Positions 23,140-34,929 of a DNA stretch of 64,000 nucleotides are shown here, in pieces; position 1 is the stretch's first letter, and each line of letters opens with the position of its first letter. A program made the translations under genes and the position numbers. The notes under the pieces were generated by a model. It made no database searches. It saw nothing but the letters and a program-made list of their open reading frames with translations, and was not told where the DNA came from. This stretch comes from Triatoma infestans (taxonomy: Eukaryota; Arthropoda; Insecta; Hemiptera; Reduviidae): the NCBI GenBank assembly GCA_011037195.1, contig JAAEAF010003519.1:1-64000 (forward strand). The letters run 5' to 3'.

Positions 23140-24945
23140 ACATACTTCCGGTTAGTGTATCTTGACGGAAATATAGTACTAAAAGACGGTGATAGTATTT
23201 AAAAAAAAATAATTTGAGTTTTCTGCGCTTTTTCGTCACTAAATACATTATTTACGTACTTATAACCTTAAACCATATATATCCGATGAAAACTCAGTAT
23301 CAAAATTTGGACACAATTCGTTATACTTCTTCCCCTTACAAACTAAATTTGTAAACATTAGGTGTGTTTGTATGTTAAAATGTGAAAGTAATTAGCATAA
23401 CTCAAAAATAAAACCAAAAAAAATCAAAGAAAGTTCAAAGTTGACATTTCATTTAAGGAGCTTGACATCTCCCGTAAGGAGATTCGATAATTAGTTTTTG
23501 GTAAGACGTAAAACCAGAAGTAAAACCCTTTTAGATTTGAGAAATTTTTCTTTTCTTTTTTTATGTTCGATTTTCTTGAAAAATTTTCAACCATTTCTTT
23601 AAACTTTTTAGAATTATTACATATAGAATATTTATTTTAAAACTTTTATCGGGAAAATTCATTTCAGGGGAGGGGATTATTATACTTTATATATAAAGTG
23701 CTAATATTTCTTTAATTGAATTTATGCAAATCTTTTCTTCTTTTTTTTCATTTGAAACATTTTTCTGTGAAAATTAATGTTAGATTATTTCGAACGGACA
23801 TTTCATTAGGATTTCAGAAGTTCCATCTTCTGTTACACCACATTAAGAGAAACTTTACACTTAAAATTATGTCAAATGAAACTTTAAGAATTGCTGTTAA
23901 GAGAAAGTCTTGTGAGTTGCAAGTATCCACACCAATGTTTTGTTTCTCTTATTAATTTCTCTAGTAAGAGGAAGTATTGTAATCGTGTCAAATTTTCGAT
24001 ATCGAGTTTTCACCGGAATTATCCGTTTTGAGGACCCCTAAGTACAAAAAAGGGGTTTTTAGAAAGTGGTCTGTGTGTGTGCGTGTGTATATCAATAGCA
24101 TAGCTCAAAAACCTTAAGCTATTAAACCGCAGAAAGTTGAAACTTGATATTCCGTTTACGTATCATCATGGGATCTGACAGTACGTTATCTGTCAAAATT
24201 CCTCAACCGGAAGTACCACTTTACTAGTTGTTTTTTTTACTTTTTTGTGTTTTTCTCAAACATGGCTCCGATGATTTTCTTCAAACTTGATATATCAACA
24301 ACATATACAACCTGCTACAATATTTGAAAAATTTCTCTGGGAAAATTCATTTAAGGGCAGCTGTGGGGGAGGGGATGGGGTTAGGTTTACATCTAAAGTG
24401 CTATTTCAGTTTATTAAACAATTCTGTTATCTAAATAATATTTATTAGAATTGAATATGTTATTGAAATTCCGAATTTGAAAAAAGTCGGATAACCGGAA
24501 GTGCGTCTACTTTACAAGTTTACTAAATGATTTTTTTCTCACTTTTTCGCAATTTTCTCGAAAATGTCTCCGACGATTTTCTTGAAACTTCGTATATAAA
24601 CTAAACATACAATGATCTACAACTTTTATTTAAAGCATTTCTCTGGAAAAATTCATTTAATAGTACTTTTCGGGGAGGAGTAGGGTTATCTAAAGTGCTA
24701 TCATAGTTGATTATATAATTCTACCATCCAAACAAACTTAATTAGAAATAAATAGATAGCCAAAATTCCGAGTTTCAAGGAAAGTAGTATACCGGAAGTT
24801 CACTTTTACTAAACAGTATTTTTCAGTTTTCGATCGAATTTCATTAAATTTAGTACACAAACTATAAAATTTGTGAATTATAATTTTTTAGAACTGGAGT
24901 AAGAGAATGTTGTGTGAGTGTTTGACACCAGATTTTTTTTTTCTT
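23140..24945 (+). repeat. Repeat A, tandem pair (plus)
   Basis: A partial unit (23140-23940) runs into a near-complete unit (about 23955-24940) that matches 17403-18406 in order, including AGTAAGAGGAAGTATTG, CACCGG, CCGGAAGTACCAC, CTACAA blocks and CCGGAAGTGCG, ending GGAGTAAGAGAATG and TGTTTGACACCAGA. The junction (ATTATGTCAAATGAAAC, GAGAAAGTCTTGTGAG, ATCCACACCAATG) equals that at 17315-17392, so the two regions share a larger duplicated block. Confidence 0.6.
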
Positions 24946-26175
24946 TTAATACAAACAACAAATTACTTTTGCATGTTGACCTATAGACCTCATGAATAAA
25001 CATGTAAAAATGGAACTCGTGCTCAAGTTATGATCCGTTATTATAACACCTAATCAATTCATTTAGAAATCTATTTATTGTCATTTAATATTATAACTGA
25101 TATATTTAAAAAAAAAGCACCCTCCATTGACTCTCAACGGTTTAATCCTATTATGCAAATTATCACAATATAGATCGTACACCAAACATCTGGATAGCTT
25201 TCTTTAAACCCTTTAAAGATATACCTGTCGCGAATGTTTTATTATAAAATGTTTGAAATACTTTAAGAAAACATTTGTTTTTTTTATATTAAATCATAAA
25301 ATAAATTATGTTATATATACTTTTTATCTATTTCTTTGGTATTTGTAACTCGTTATATAGCCAGTACCACCTTTAATAAGAACTGATAATATTTATTGTA
25401 ATAGTACAAAATAAATATAATATTATTTAAAAGTCCTTCCCAACTAAAATTGATGTTTTAATGATTCCATTAGATTATGTTTAATAGACAAAATGAATTG
25501 TGCACTTGTCCATTTTATTAGAAATATATATATTATATGCATAGTATCCGAGGTCACCATATTGCAGATTTAATCTTAATTCATGGTCTCCACAGAATTT
25601 TTGATATTACTTGTTAGAAAACCTTTTTAGAGAATTTTAAAAATTCATTTTCTTACTTAAGGAATATATAAAATTTTTGTTTTAGGATATAAGATGCAAA
25701 TTTAGTTATATTCCTTGGAAAAGAATCGTTCATCAGCTTTTTTAAGTATTTCTTAGGCCACAATGTCCTCTATGAAAACAAAGTTTGCAATCGCCTTTAC
25801 AATATGAATTCTATATATCACATTCTTCTTAAAACTGTCTAAAATTGTAAAAACCGTAGTATGAAGCAAGCTTTGACATACCAGCTAAGGATAATAAATT
25901 TCTTGAGTGAAAGAGTTGAGATGTATTGCAAGGCTAAATCCACCATTTTAGTAACTTTAGTTTTATTCTTAAGACCCACTCGTATTTTACATTGGCGACA
26001 TAGGATAATGGGCAAATCAAAAAATTGTGAAAAAAAATTTGGTTCTTACCATTGGAAAAGCATGTCTGTGAGGTGTGTTAATAAACTTCGCCAGGGTCTC
26101 TCTAAATTATTTTCCTAAAAAGCTTTACAAGTCTAAGAGATAGTCTAATTAATAGCGCTGAATAATAAGAGGAAA
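24946..26175. other. AT-rich stretch, no gene recognised
   Basis: A Lys-rich plus frame at 25861-26118 looks like chance. No repeat family recognised. Confidence 0.5.
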
Positions 26176-26177
26176 AG

Positions 26178-26405
26178 GAGAGGGATTAACTTCCCACGCT
26201 GAGGTCCCTGGTTCGAGTCCAGTGCTACCCTTAGATTTTTTATCTTCCTAGGAGCCCTACAGCTCACTGTCCGGTGATGGACAGTGTTGTTTATAGCGAG
26301 AGAACACTGTCCAGAGGCCGGCAATGGACTGAGAAGGCTCCGGGCGCTAATGACCATAGATACTGACGCGCCTTAAATTAAAAAAAAAAAAAAGAAAAAA
26401 AAAAG
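26178..26405 (+). mobile_element. tRNA-derived SINE-1, copy 4
   Basis: The A box is decayed (GGGATTAAC), the B box TGGTTCGAGTCC is intact (26209-26220), and the body is well kept (CTTCCTAGGAGCC, GGACAGTGTTG, GAGAACACTGTCC, AGGCTCCGGGCGC), ending GCGCCTTAAATT and a long A-rich tail. Confidence 0.85.
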
Positions 26406-26634
26406 AGGAAAACTGAAATGTCTATTTAGCAATGGTGTTAGTTCCGATTTTCTTGAAACTTGGAATTTTGCAACACATTGAATCGTCCTTAATATTGTGT
26501 GTTGCAACTGTACAATCAACTGAAATGAACAGAGGGAAGTCAAAGTCAGAGCTCTCTCACAAAACTGGTAAATTGAAAAATTTCACAACTCTATAACCTT
26601 TAACCAGAAAATTTTTATCAAATATACCATGTAA

Positions 26635-27423
26635 AAAAAATAAAAAAAAAATCTGGTGTGAAACACTCACACAACTTTCTCTTACTCCACTTCTCAAAAT
26701 TATAAATTGACAAATTTTATAATTTGTGTACCAAAGTTAATGAAATTCGTCGAAAACTGAAAAAACTGTTCAGTAAAAGCGCACTTCCGGTTTACTAATT
26801 TTTTTTTTGGAATCTCTGAAGTTTGGCCATCTATTTATTTCTAATTAATTTTGTTTGCATGGTAGAAATGTATATAAACAACTATGATAGCACTTTAGAA
26901 ACAAAACATAACCCCAAAAGCCCCCTTAAAAGACTTCACTAGGAGAAATGTTTCAAAGTTGCAGCTCTTTATATGTGTAGTACACATTCCTAATTTAAAG
27001 AAAATCCTTGGAGCCGTTTTCGAGAAAATACCAAAAACTAAAAAATACATTTCAGTAAAAACGCACTTCCGGTTATCCGATTTTTTTTCAAACTCGGAAT
27101 TTCAACAACATATTGAATTATAATTATTATTATTTAGATGATAGAAATGGTCAACAAACTGAAAGAGCACTTTAGATGAAAACCTAACCCCACCCCTCCC
27201 CCAAAAGTGCCCTTAAATACATTTTCCCGGAGAAATGTTTCAAATAAAAGTTGTAGATCTTTTATAAGTGTAGTTGATGTAAGTAGTTTGAAGAAAATCA
27301 TCGGAGCTATTTTTGAGAAAAATTGCAAAACAGCAAAAAATCCTACTAGTAAAGTGGTACTTCCGGTTTAGGAATATTGACAGATAACATACGATTTTTT
27401 TGTTTTTGAGCTATGCTGTTCAT

Positions 27424-27470
<47 letters not shown>

Positions 27471-27575
27471 ATTTGCTAAAAACCACTTTTTTGGACTAAG
27501 GAGACCTCAAAACAGATATTTCCCATGAAAACTCGATATCGAAAATTTGACACGATTGCAATACTTCTTCTAATG
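26635..27575 (-). repeat. Repeat A, copy 4 (minus, near full length)
   Basis: Starts TCTGGTGTGAAACACTC and ACTTTCTCTTACTCC (the family's 3' mark in complement), has two sub-units with CGCACTTCCGG, and ends CGATATCGAAAATTTG and TTGCAATACTTC. A (CA)n microsatellite (27434-27469) lies where other copies have a short GT run. Confidence 0.65.
27434..27469. repeat. (CA)n microsatellite
   Basis: About 17 uninterrupted CA units within repeat A. Other copies carry shorter GT/CA runs at the same place, so the microsatellite grew from a sequence already in the element. Confidence 0.9.
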
Positions 27576-29480
27576 TAAAAATCTTGGGAAGAAATTTCCA
27601 AAAGAATGCAGTAAAACATAAAAATAAAAAATACCCTCATTAAAAAAATACTTCCAATTTATCGATTTTTATCTAAAACTTTGGGTCGAATTCCCTGGCC
27701 TTATCTAAAAGGTCTTTCTATTACTTCCGTTTTTTTAGATATATCTGTTCAGTTACACACAGATTCATATAAAACAGGCATTATTATATTTATTAATAAC
27801 CTGAACACTTAACATTATAACGTACGCTAAATTTCGCGTATTTGCTTGCAATTTTTTTTTTTATATACACATTACTTTTATTAACATCTTTGAATACTCT
27901 ATTGTCTGACCACTCATCAAGTGGTAGATCGTATAAATAAAAATATTGTAACGGTATGCTGACATTTCTACTAAAATTTAAAGTACAATGCGAAATATCT
28001 GGAATGTTATCGCGTACGCTAGCATCAGCAAACAAGCATGATGCAACTTCCGATCTTTGAGCAGCGTCCATATTATGGTTTATAACATTGTAAAATGAGG
28101 TATTGAAATTTTTGAAATAAAGAGCAATAGATTTTACTTTAAAAAATTATATTTATATTAGTGAGAGAATGAAGGCTTTTATTGAATTTCTGGGACCTTA
28201 AGGTGGCAATTTTTATTAGAGTACTACGCTCTTTCCATCGTTAAGTTTCTGACATTTTTTTGGCCAGAGTTCACTTGTAATTACAGTTTTTTTCTCAATT
28301 TTACTCATCTTTGGCTAGGTAAATAAGACTAAGGTCCCTCCAGTAGATCTCCTTTAAGACGAAAACGATAAAATACTGGAACACTTTTGGAGAAAATCAA
28401 TATAGTAAATTAAAAAATTAAAAAAAAAATCATAATATAGCTTCATTTTTCAATATCAATTTTTTTATAAATTTTACTATTATTTATTTTGTTGTTTTTT
28501 ATGTTAAAAGCGAACAGTTGACAGCGATTTGAGTAATTTCTTTTTTTGCTTGAAAGAGGCCGCCATTATATGGCTACTTAGAAGATTGTAAATAATTATT
28601 TATTGATTATTCTCAAATCAATATATAACTACAGTATTTTTACTGTTTGTTATAGTTTTTATTGAACCCAACTACTCATAAATAATTCAATATAGTGAAT
28701 CCCTTAAGAGTTGTACAATCTGCCAGGAATAAAACTTCCTCACACCAATGTCTAGCTAACACACCCCCTACTCATTTCGTGCACAAAGAGCATGCGTGTT
28801 TTACTACGCATGCTTTAAATCCTAGTTTACTATCATGCTATTGGTCTGTATTATATATGGTAGCAATCATTTTTTTTTTTTTTTTTTTTAATTATTTTCA
28901 GTGGTTTACTGGTAAATAGCCCCTTCTTTGCATGTAATGCCTTGTTCACAACTAAACTATAAAGAAATAGATAGAAATTGTAGTAGTAATATCTGTACAA
29001 CATGCCGTCAACGGGGTCAAATGATTACTCTAAATGCCATCTGGAGACGTCTGCTAAATATGGAGGTTAATTAATATTTTATATAGTATCAGCACAAAGC
29101 TCACCATCACCACAGGGCTAAGCGGGGTTCTCCTCGCCTTCAACACCATATTTAATATAAATACAATTTATTACCTATTCATTTAAACGTTTTTTTTATA
29201 TTTTTTTTCCACTTTTTTCCCCCCTACTGATTTAATTATACCTTTCACTAATGCAATTTGCACTAAATAATTTATTATTTATTAAGTATAATTAATAGTG
29301 GAATAAATGTATACTAAATTGAGGAAATTAATTTTATATTTTTTTATTATAATGAAAATTACTAAAAATTAGAGAGATGAGATAATAAATAACTACTTTC
29401 TGTTTAATTTTATGTATTATATACCAGGGTTCTAAATAGGGTTCTAAAATTTTGTAAATTTGACAACAAAAGAAATATTT
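27576..29480. other. Unassigned sequence with one unusual minus frame
   Basis: A 92-codon minus frame at 28071-27793 starts MDAAQRSEVASCLFADASV and looks less biased than its neighbours, but I know no family for it and see no splice or start support. The rest is AT-rich, with a long T-run at 28869-28888. Confidence 0.3.
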
Positions 29481-29487
29481 ATTCGTT

Positions 29488-29577
29488 TCATCCAGAGATT
29501 ATTTTCCATGGATAGCGTTCTTCATTTTATAGCCATCGACTGGTTTCCGGCGTACTCCTCTCATGATGAACCCCTTA
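29488..29577 (-). mobile_element. Penelope-like terminal fragment (decayed)
   Basis: CAGAGATTATTTTCCATGG, then AGCCATCGACTGGTTTCCGG and CTCATGATG match, in complement, the conserved arm seen at 55863-55940 and 56296-56375. Hammerhead core positions are substituted. Confidence 0.45.
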
Positions 29578-29692
29578 ATCACGACTAGTACCAATAATAA
29601 TAAAGATTCTCGACCTATCTATTAATAACTGCAGGAAATCTCGGAGGATCTGTCAATAAAAAATTACAATTTTTTTTTTTTTTTAAAAACTT

Positions 29693-29728
29693 TTCCAACG
29701 TTTCGACAAATTTATTGTCTTCTTCAGG
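29693..29728 (-). ncRNA. Hammerhead-like motif, GUU class
   Basis: Minus strand: TCC, CTGAAGA, A, stem II GACAA/TTGTC around a TAAAT loop, GAAA, then CGTT and GGA. Core positions CUGANGA and GAA fit the hammerhead consensus with one extra base before stem II. Stem I is UCC with GGA, and ACGU is self-complementary as a short stem III. Lies next to a T-run. Cleavage not shown. Confidence 0.45.
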
Positions 29729-29789
29729 GAGAAAATTTTAAAAAAATATTTAATCGGTGTTACATATAATCGGTGTTACATATCGGCGT

Positions 29790-29915
29790 CTAACAGAAAC
29801 ATTTCCTTGAAGTGAACTTTCTACACAAACTTGGTGAATTTGCTATGACGATGGATGGAAAATCCGAAACTGGTCAGGAACAAAAATGAATTTACATGCT
29901 ACGACGGATAAAATA
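29790..29915 (+). repeat. Repeat with decayed hammerhead-like motif (class B)
   Basis: CTTGAAGTGAACTTTC, CTTGGTGAATTTGCT, GATGGATGG, ATCCGAAACTGGTC and then GAACAAAAATGAATTT match 43917-44010 and the complement of 42955-43050. CUGA is changed here, so the core is broken. Confidence 0.5.
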
Positions 29916-31116
29916 CTAGATCATATCATTGAGTTGAACACTTGAATCCCAGATCTTAGGCGAGAATCTAATCCAGTTCCATGATATCGTGGTTCTTCTA
30001 AATCTTGTATATATTTAGTATAGTACGTTATGTATCAATTGCGATCCTTAATTTATGGTGTTCACTCCTAAGACCAGTCGCTAATATTACCTTTGATTTT
30101 AGCTCAATTTATGTTTAGGTAAAAACCTGAGAAACCCTTATATTAATATATAAAAATCCTTATTAATTTTTTTAAAAAAATCTAAATGTTCTCCTTATAA
30201 TTATATAAATATAATATAATTGTATAAATAATATACGGTCTGACTATAAATGTATTTGTTTCAATTTTTTTTTAATGAAATAAATCATTTTATAATTTAC
30301 TTTCAACCAAAATTCTATCCAAATGGATGTATATGATTTGAGCATTTTTATAATTTGGAAGAGAAGTAGCTAAGCTGCCTAAAGGAAGCTGATTAGCTAA
30401 TAAGGGTGGTTTGCATCACAATTAGCACAATATGCATAGCAATAAATCGTCAAGCTAAAATGAAATGTTGTTCTATTAGTTCTAGTTGAACGTAATATGC
30501 CTTGCAGGTGTTCATATTAGTTCTCCACAATTTATTCTTATATTTACAATAAAATAAATAAAAAATACTTGAAAAATTATTAAATTGCATATATTAATAT
30601 TTATAGTAAAAAATAGTAAAAAAAGGATCCTGGTTTTTGTTGTTTTTTTTTATTTTTTTTATTAGTAAATATTAAATCATAATTATTTAAGTTATAATAA
30701 TTATGTTGATTGTTTTAAACATTATCTAATAGCGGGGCTAATAATAATTTGTAATTAAAGTTAATTTTTTTTCTGTGTATTGTTAGTTTTTTTTTTTTTT
30801 TAATTATCACCGATTATCCCTTGTCTTCCCCCTCCCCCCTTAAATGATCAGATAATATTATTTATCCAATTATTTACTTGATTAAATCAGTTTAAATCAT
30901 CATTAATTACTTCCTTATAATAAAAATTATAAAATAAATGGTGGTTACTTTTTACCAGAATTTTTTTTGCAATATCCATGCGCGGATTTGCTATATACTT
31001 TTCATCTTACGTATAATGATTTAAACATCGTTTAAAAAATATTTAATTAGTTATGAATTTGAGGCTGATCCTCAAAGTTCTGTATAGTGAGAAATTTCTG
31101 AGAACTTGGAGCACAT
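29916..31116. other. AT-rich stretch, no gene recognised
   Basis: A/T homopolymers and TA-rich runs. A C-rich patch CCTCCCCCC lies at 30830-30838. No coding signal. Confidence 0.55.
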
Positions 31117-31857
31117 AATGTGAGAAGGAGAGGAAATTAAAAGGAATAGGTGACAAGATGAAATAATAATGCTAAATAATATGCTGAACACTGTATAATG
31201 AATTGAACTCACAATGCCAGTATATAGAAGTTAGGTAGCTAGAGATATAGTCTGAATGATGAGAAATGTAGTAGAAGGTTGCTGACTCGTTGTTATCTAG
31301 TCATAAACTGTTGTAAAAACTGTGCCCTGAAGAGGCTAGCTCGGCTGTACATACACAGAGCCTACCACCTTAAGGCGCGTTCTCACGTATCAAGTTTAAT
31401 TGACCAATTTTTAGTTAATCAACAGAAGTTGAATGAAAAAACCTAGTGAGAAAAATTTGCTTTCAATAAAGTTGATCAACTTTTTAGTGGATCAACAAAA
31501 AGTTTTTGGCCGAGTCAAAATTTATCGTTCAAGTATGACGTATCTTTCAATCGAAACCGCCATCTTTCAAGTAGTGTCAAGTGTGAACCTCTGAATTGCC
31601 CAATTGGCTTCTCAGTTTGCTTTCAACCCATATAAAGTGTTCCGTGTTATTATTGAAACGGTTTGATCGATTTCAGTTGAAACGTATCAACCAAAACTGA
31701 TACAAGTCGCATTCAACTTTTGCTCCGATCAACTATAATCGGACAACTAAAGTTGACTCGTGAGAATGCGCCTTTAGTCTGGGGCCTACGTAGCGAGTAA
31801 TAAATTGATTCATTTTTTGTGTTTTTCCGCTCTTTGGATCTCCATTATAAGCAGTTT
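31117..31857 (-). mobile_element. LTR family B (copy, minus) carrying a MITE
   Basis: Read on the minus strand: TATAATGG, GATCCAAAGAGCGG, GAATCAATTTATTACTCGC and AGGCCCCAGAC, then the MITE, then GTCAGCAACC, CTAGCTACCTAACTTC, TTCATTATACAGTG and CCTTCTCACA. This collinear match with 980-1425 defines the family. Ends approximate. Confidence 0.6.
31373..31773. mobile_element. MITE with TTA target duplication (PIF/Harbinger-like)
   Basis: The termini are inverted repeats, AGGCGCGTTCTCACG at the left and CGTGAGAATGCGCCT at the right (one mismatch). TTA lies directly outside on both sides (31370-31372, 31774-31776). A 3-bp TTA/TAA duplication is the mark of PIF/Harbinger elements. 401 bp with no coding frame; the interior has several GTTGATCAAC-like partial palindromes. 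It sits inside LTR family B. Confidence 0.75.
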
Positions 31858-32224
31858 AAAAAAGATCTAAGTTTAATAGGCATCAAAGTGCCACTTCAAC
31901 CACTCATTACATCCACTTTCACGCTCACTGCAAAGTATTGGCGAATTTGCTTTAACTAAGATAGCCAATTAAAGCTGGAACGCTGGAAGCTGCCTCTAGC
32001 GGTAAGTGGAAGTGTATTAAGCTGATCATTTGAGGTGCTTAATCACCTTTGAAGAGTCCAACTTACAACAAGTAAGAATTCTAACTTGTCATATCATTCT
32101 TCAAGCAACTCGCAACATATTATTTCAGTTTCTTTAATACAACTTAACTCAGCGATTGGAAGCCACTCGCAACTAATCTACAATCGGCACGCTACCCAAA
32201 TGTAATGTAATGGTGATGAGTATT

Positions 32225-33423
32225 TGTAGTGGCTTGAGCGGTGTTGTAAAAGGGCTTGTATGTATGTTTAAGATAGAAGTATTAGTAATAATCAAGAGAG
32301 CACCACTTGTTTTTAAAATTAATATATTATCTCTAAGTAAATTCAAGTACTTTACAATATCACAATTATAAATCAGAAGTTTATCTAGAATAAATGCAAG
32401 GCTCTTATGTTTTAACTTATATCTGACACTGATTTGAAGAGAGCGATTCCTAAAGTAGTGTTCTGGGTTTTAAAGCAAAATGCAGACTCAGTTGTTTGAA
32501 AGCAGAAGTCAGACTGTCCTAAGGAATGCTCTCTCTAGCGGAGAAATTTTCTTTTACAAAAAGTTACCCTAACGGGTTTTTGTGCCTTTGTTTTCCTAAT
32601 AGCAATGATCCCAATTTACAGTACCTGACTCTAAAATACACTCTTTTTGAAGGTAAATTCACAGCACTAAGATACATTTAAAATATTAACAAAATACTAT
32701 TTTTCATATGGGAATTTTTGGGAATGAGGAGGTGGATAGGTTTGCCAAATTGGGTGCCTCTCTCCCTTTCATTGGTCCAGAGCCTGCTGTTGGTGTGTCT
32801 TCTGACACATGTTTGTCGGGCTTTCAGACGTGGATGACCTCACAGCACTCATCCTTATGGATGAGTGCAGTGGGTTGTCGGCCGTCTAAAATGCTCATTG
32901 GGGGCCCGGACGGAGCTTTGAGTAGTGGGGTGCGATGTCTTTCACGGACCTCCCTCAGGTATCTGGTTGGATTCCTCACTGGGCATTGTGGTTTAAGGAG
33001 ACATCTCTATATAATGGGACTTGTGCCTGACCATTTTTGTAGAGTTTGTGAAACTGAGGAGGAAACACCCATGCATTTGATGACGAATTGTTTGGGTTGT
33101 GAGGAGATTAGGTTTAGGACCTTCGGCCGGAATAGGATGTCGGTAGAGGAACTTATGCTGTGTCCTTTTAAGGTTTTGGTCCGATTTGTTCGGTCTGTTG
33201 TGAAACTTAGATGGTTAAAACCTGGGCCTGGATTTTCATTCTAGTCCCAGTGGTAGGTATTCTTTAGGGGCAGCTATATGGGCCCGAGGGGGCTTTGGAT
33301 AGCGTAGGGTTTACTCCCCTCCCCTTTTGGGAATAATAATAATAATAATAAAATACTATTTTGGATACTATAAATTATTCTAAACTCTAATCTATTATTT
33401 TTCTATTTCGTTCTTCCACTACA
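32225..33423 (+). mobile_element. LTR-like repeat D, copy 3, interrupted by a LINE
   Basis: Begins TGTAGTGGCTTGAGCGG and ends TTCTTCCACTACA, collinear with copies 1 and 2. The I-type LINE is inserted at 32708-33349, after which the repeat D match resumes (ACTATAAATTATTCTAAAC). Confidence 0.65.
32708..33349 (+). pseudogene. I-type LINE, 5'-truncated, with target duplication
   Basis: A 178-codon frame (32708-33244) covers the end of RNase H (MGIFGNEEVDRFAKLGA), then FLTGHCGLRRHLYIMGLVP, the C-x-C-ETEEETPMHLMTNC knuckle-like segment and FRTFGRNRMSVEEL. It stops naturally, followed by a 3' UTR with GGGGGCTTTGGATAGCGTAG and an (AAT)n tail (33332-33349). A 13-bp duplication AAAATACTATTTT occurs at 32691-32703 and 33350-33362; it extends to about 17 bp with two mismatches. 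The apparent ATG at the start is where the truncated element joins target DNA, so it is not a real protein start. Same family as 22079-22975 and 4880-5232. Confidence 0.85.
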
Positions 33424-34503
33424 CAACCAACCATCATTATTCTGAGTGTGCGCTCGGTCACACTCTCTGTTAGCTCTATACAATCTCCTCTGTTCACTCA
33501 GTAATACTGTAAATATTTTAAGTTCATGTGTTCATTCAAATTTCATTTCACCATCAAATCCCGCCACCCATTACAAGGAAAGCTATATAAAGCATATTAT
33601 TTTAAGGAATAATTTCATAAATAGAAGAGAGAAAATAATTTTAAATAACAAGAATAGTATCAAAGAAAAAAAGAAAAAAAATTATTAAACAAACTGAATA
33701 CATTTGTTGAAAAACTAGAAAGAAGTAATTATTATTATATATTTCTTTTAAAATTTGTTTTTTTTTTTTATTTATATATTTTTTCCCCATAGAGCAGCTG
33801 TCAATTTTTCTCCTTATTTAGTTGCATAAATAAATGTGAGTTCACTATACAAAACATTAAAACTAACTATTCAATATTAAACTTAAAAGATTTTTATACG
33901 GGGAGCGGGAATCTTGATTATTATACGGAGACTTTTATAGACTTCACTTAATTACAACCTGGTGCATAGATAAACTCTATATTAACCAATCGCTTAAAGA
34001 AAAAAATAAATAAATAAATAAATAGAAGAATAAACTAAAACAAATATAAACAATTTTTTTTCTGATATATTAAAAAAAACAAAAAGTCTTGATTAAATTG
34101 ATTTTAATAGAATTAATAAAATAATTTTTTTTTTTATTAAATAATTTAATTTGTTATACGTGAGAAATTAAGTAAAATAATTAACTTGAAGCCACAGGTG
34201 TAAATATTGTTTTTACAAAATTATTAATAGATCGATCAATTTAATTTTTTTTTTTTTTTTTTTTTTTTACTTCAGATTATTAAAGATATATCCTATATAA
34301 TAAATATATCCTGTATGTACGTATTTTCTTTTATCCTTCATTGTAAAGATTATATCTTATGATAAAAATCCTTTAATTGGATTTATCTACCGTTTTATGT
34401 TTTTTAATTATTATTTAATTGGGTATTTTTTTTTGGATAAATCGAAAAAACTTGTTTAATTTTTTTAGATTAAAAACAGTTTCCTGGATTAATTATTTAT
34501 TTA
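33424..34503. other. AT-rich stretch, no gene recognised
   Basis: Includes (AAAT)n near 34006-34026 and a 25-base T-run near 34243-34268. No feature supported. Confidence 0.55.
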
Positions 34504-34929
34504 TTTATTACTTTCTCTTACTCGTGGTAAAAGTAAAAATCGAGATCATGTCAAATTTTCTATGTAGTTTACACTGGAAATACACGTTGTGTCCTTTGAG
34601 TCAGAAAAAGTGGTTTTTAAAAATTTTTCTGTGTGTATGTCATAGTCAAAAAAACCGAAAATCGCAAGATTGTGTACAAAATTGATTTTAGTACACAGCA
34701 GATCAACCGGAAGTACCATATTACAGAATCGATTTTTTTTAGCTGTTTCCTTTTTTTTTTTTTTTCTATCGAAATCGGCCCCCCAACATTATTTTTTAGA
34801 CTTGGAATACCAACTACATGTTTATCAAAAGTTATAACTTTTATTTGATATATTTTTCCGGAAAATTGAATTTAGGAGGGTTTTTTTGGATAGGAGTAAC
34901 GTTTAGACTTTCCTTTGTAGATGTTGTAG

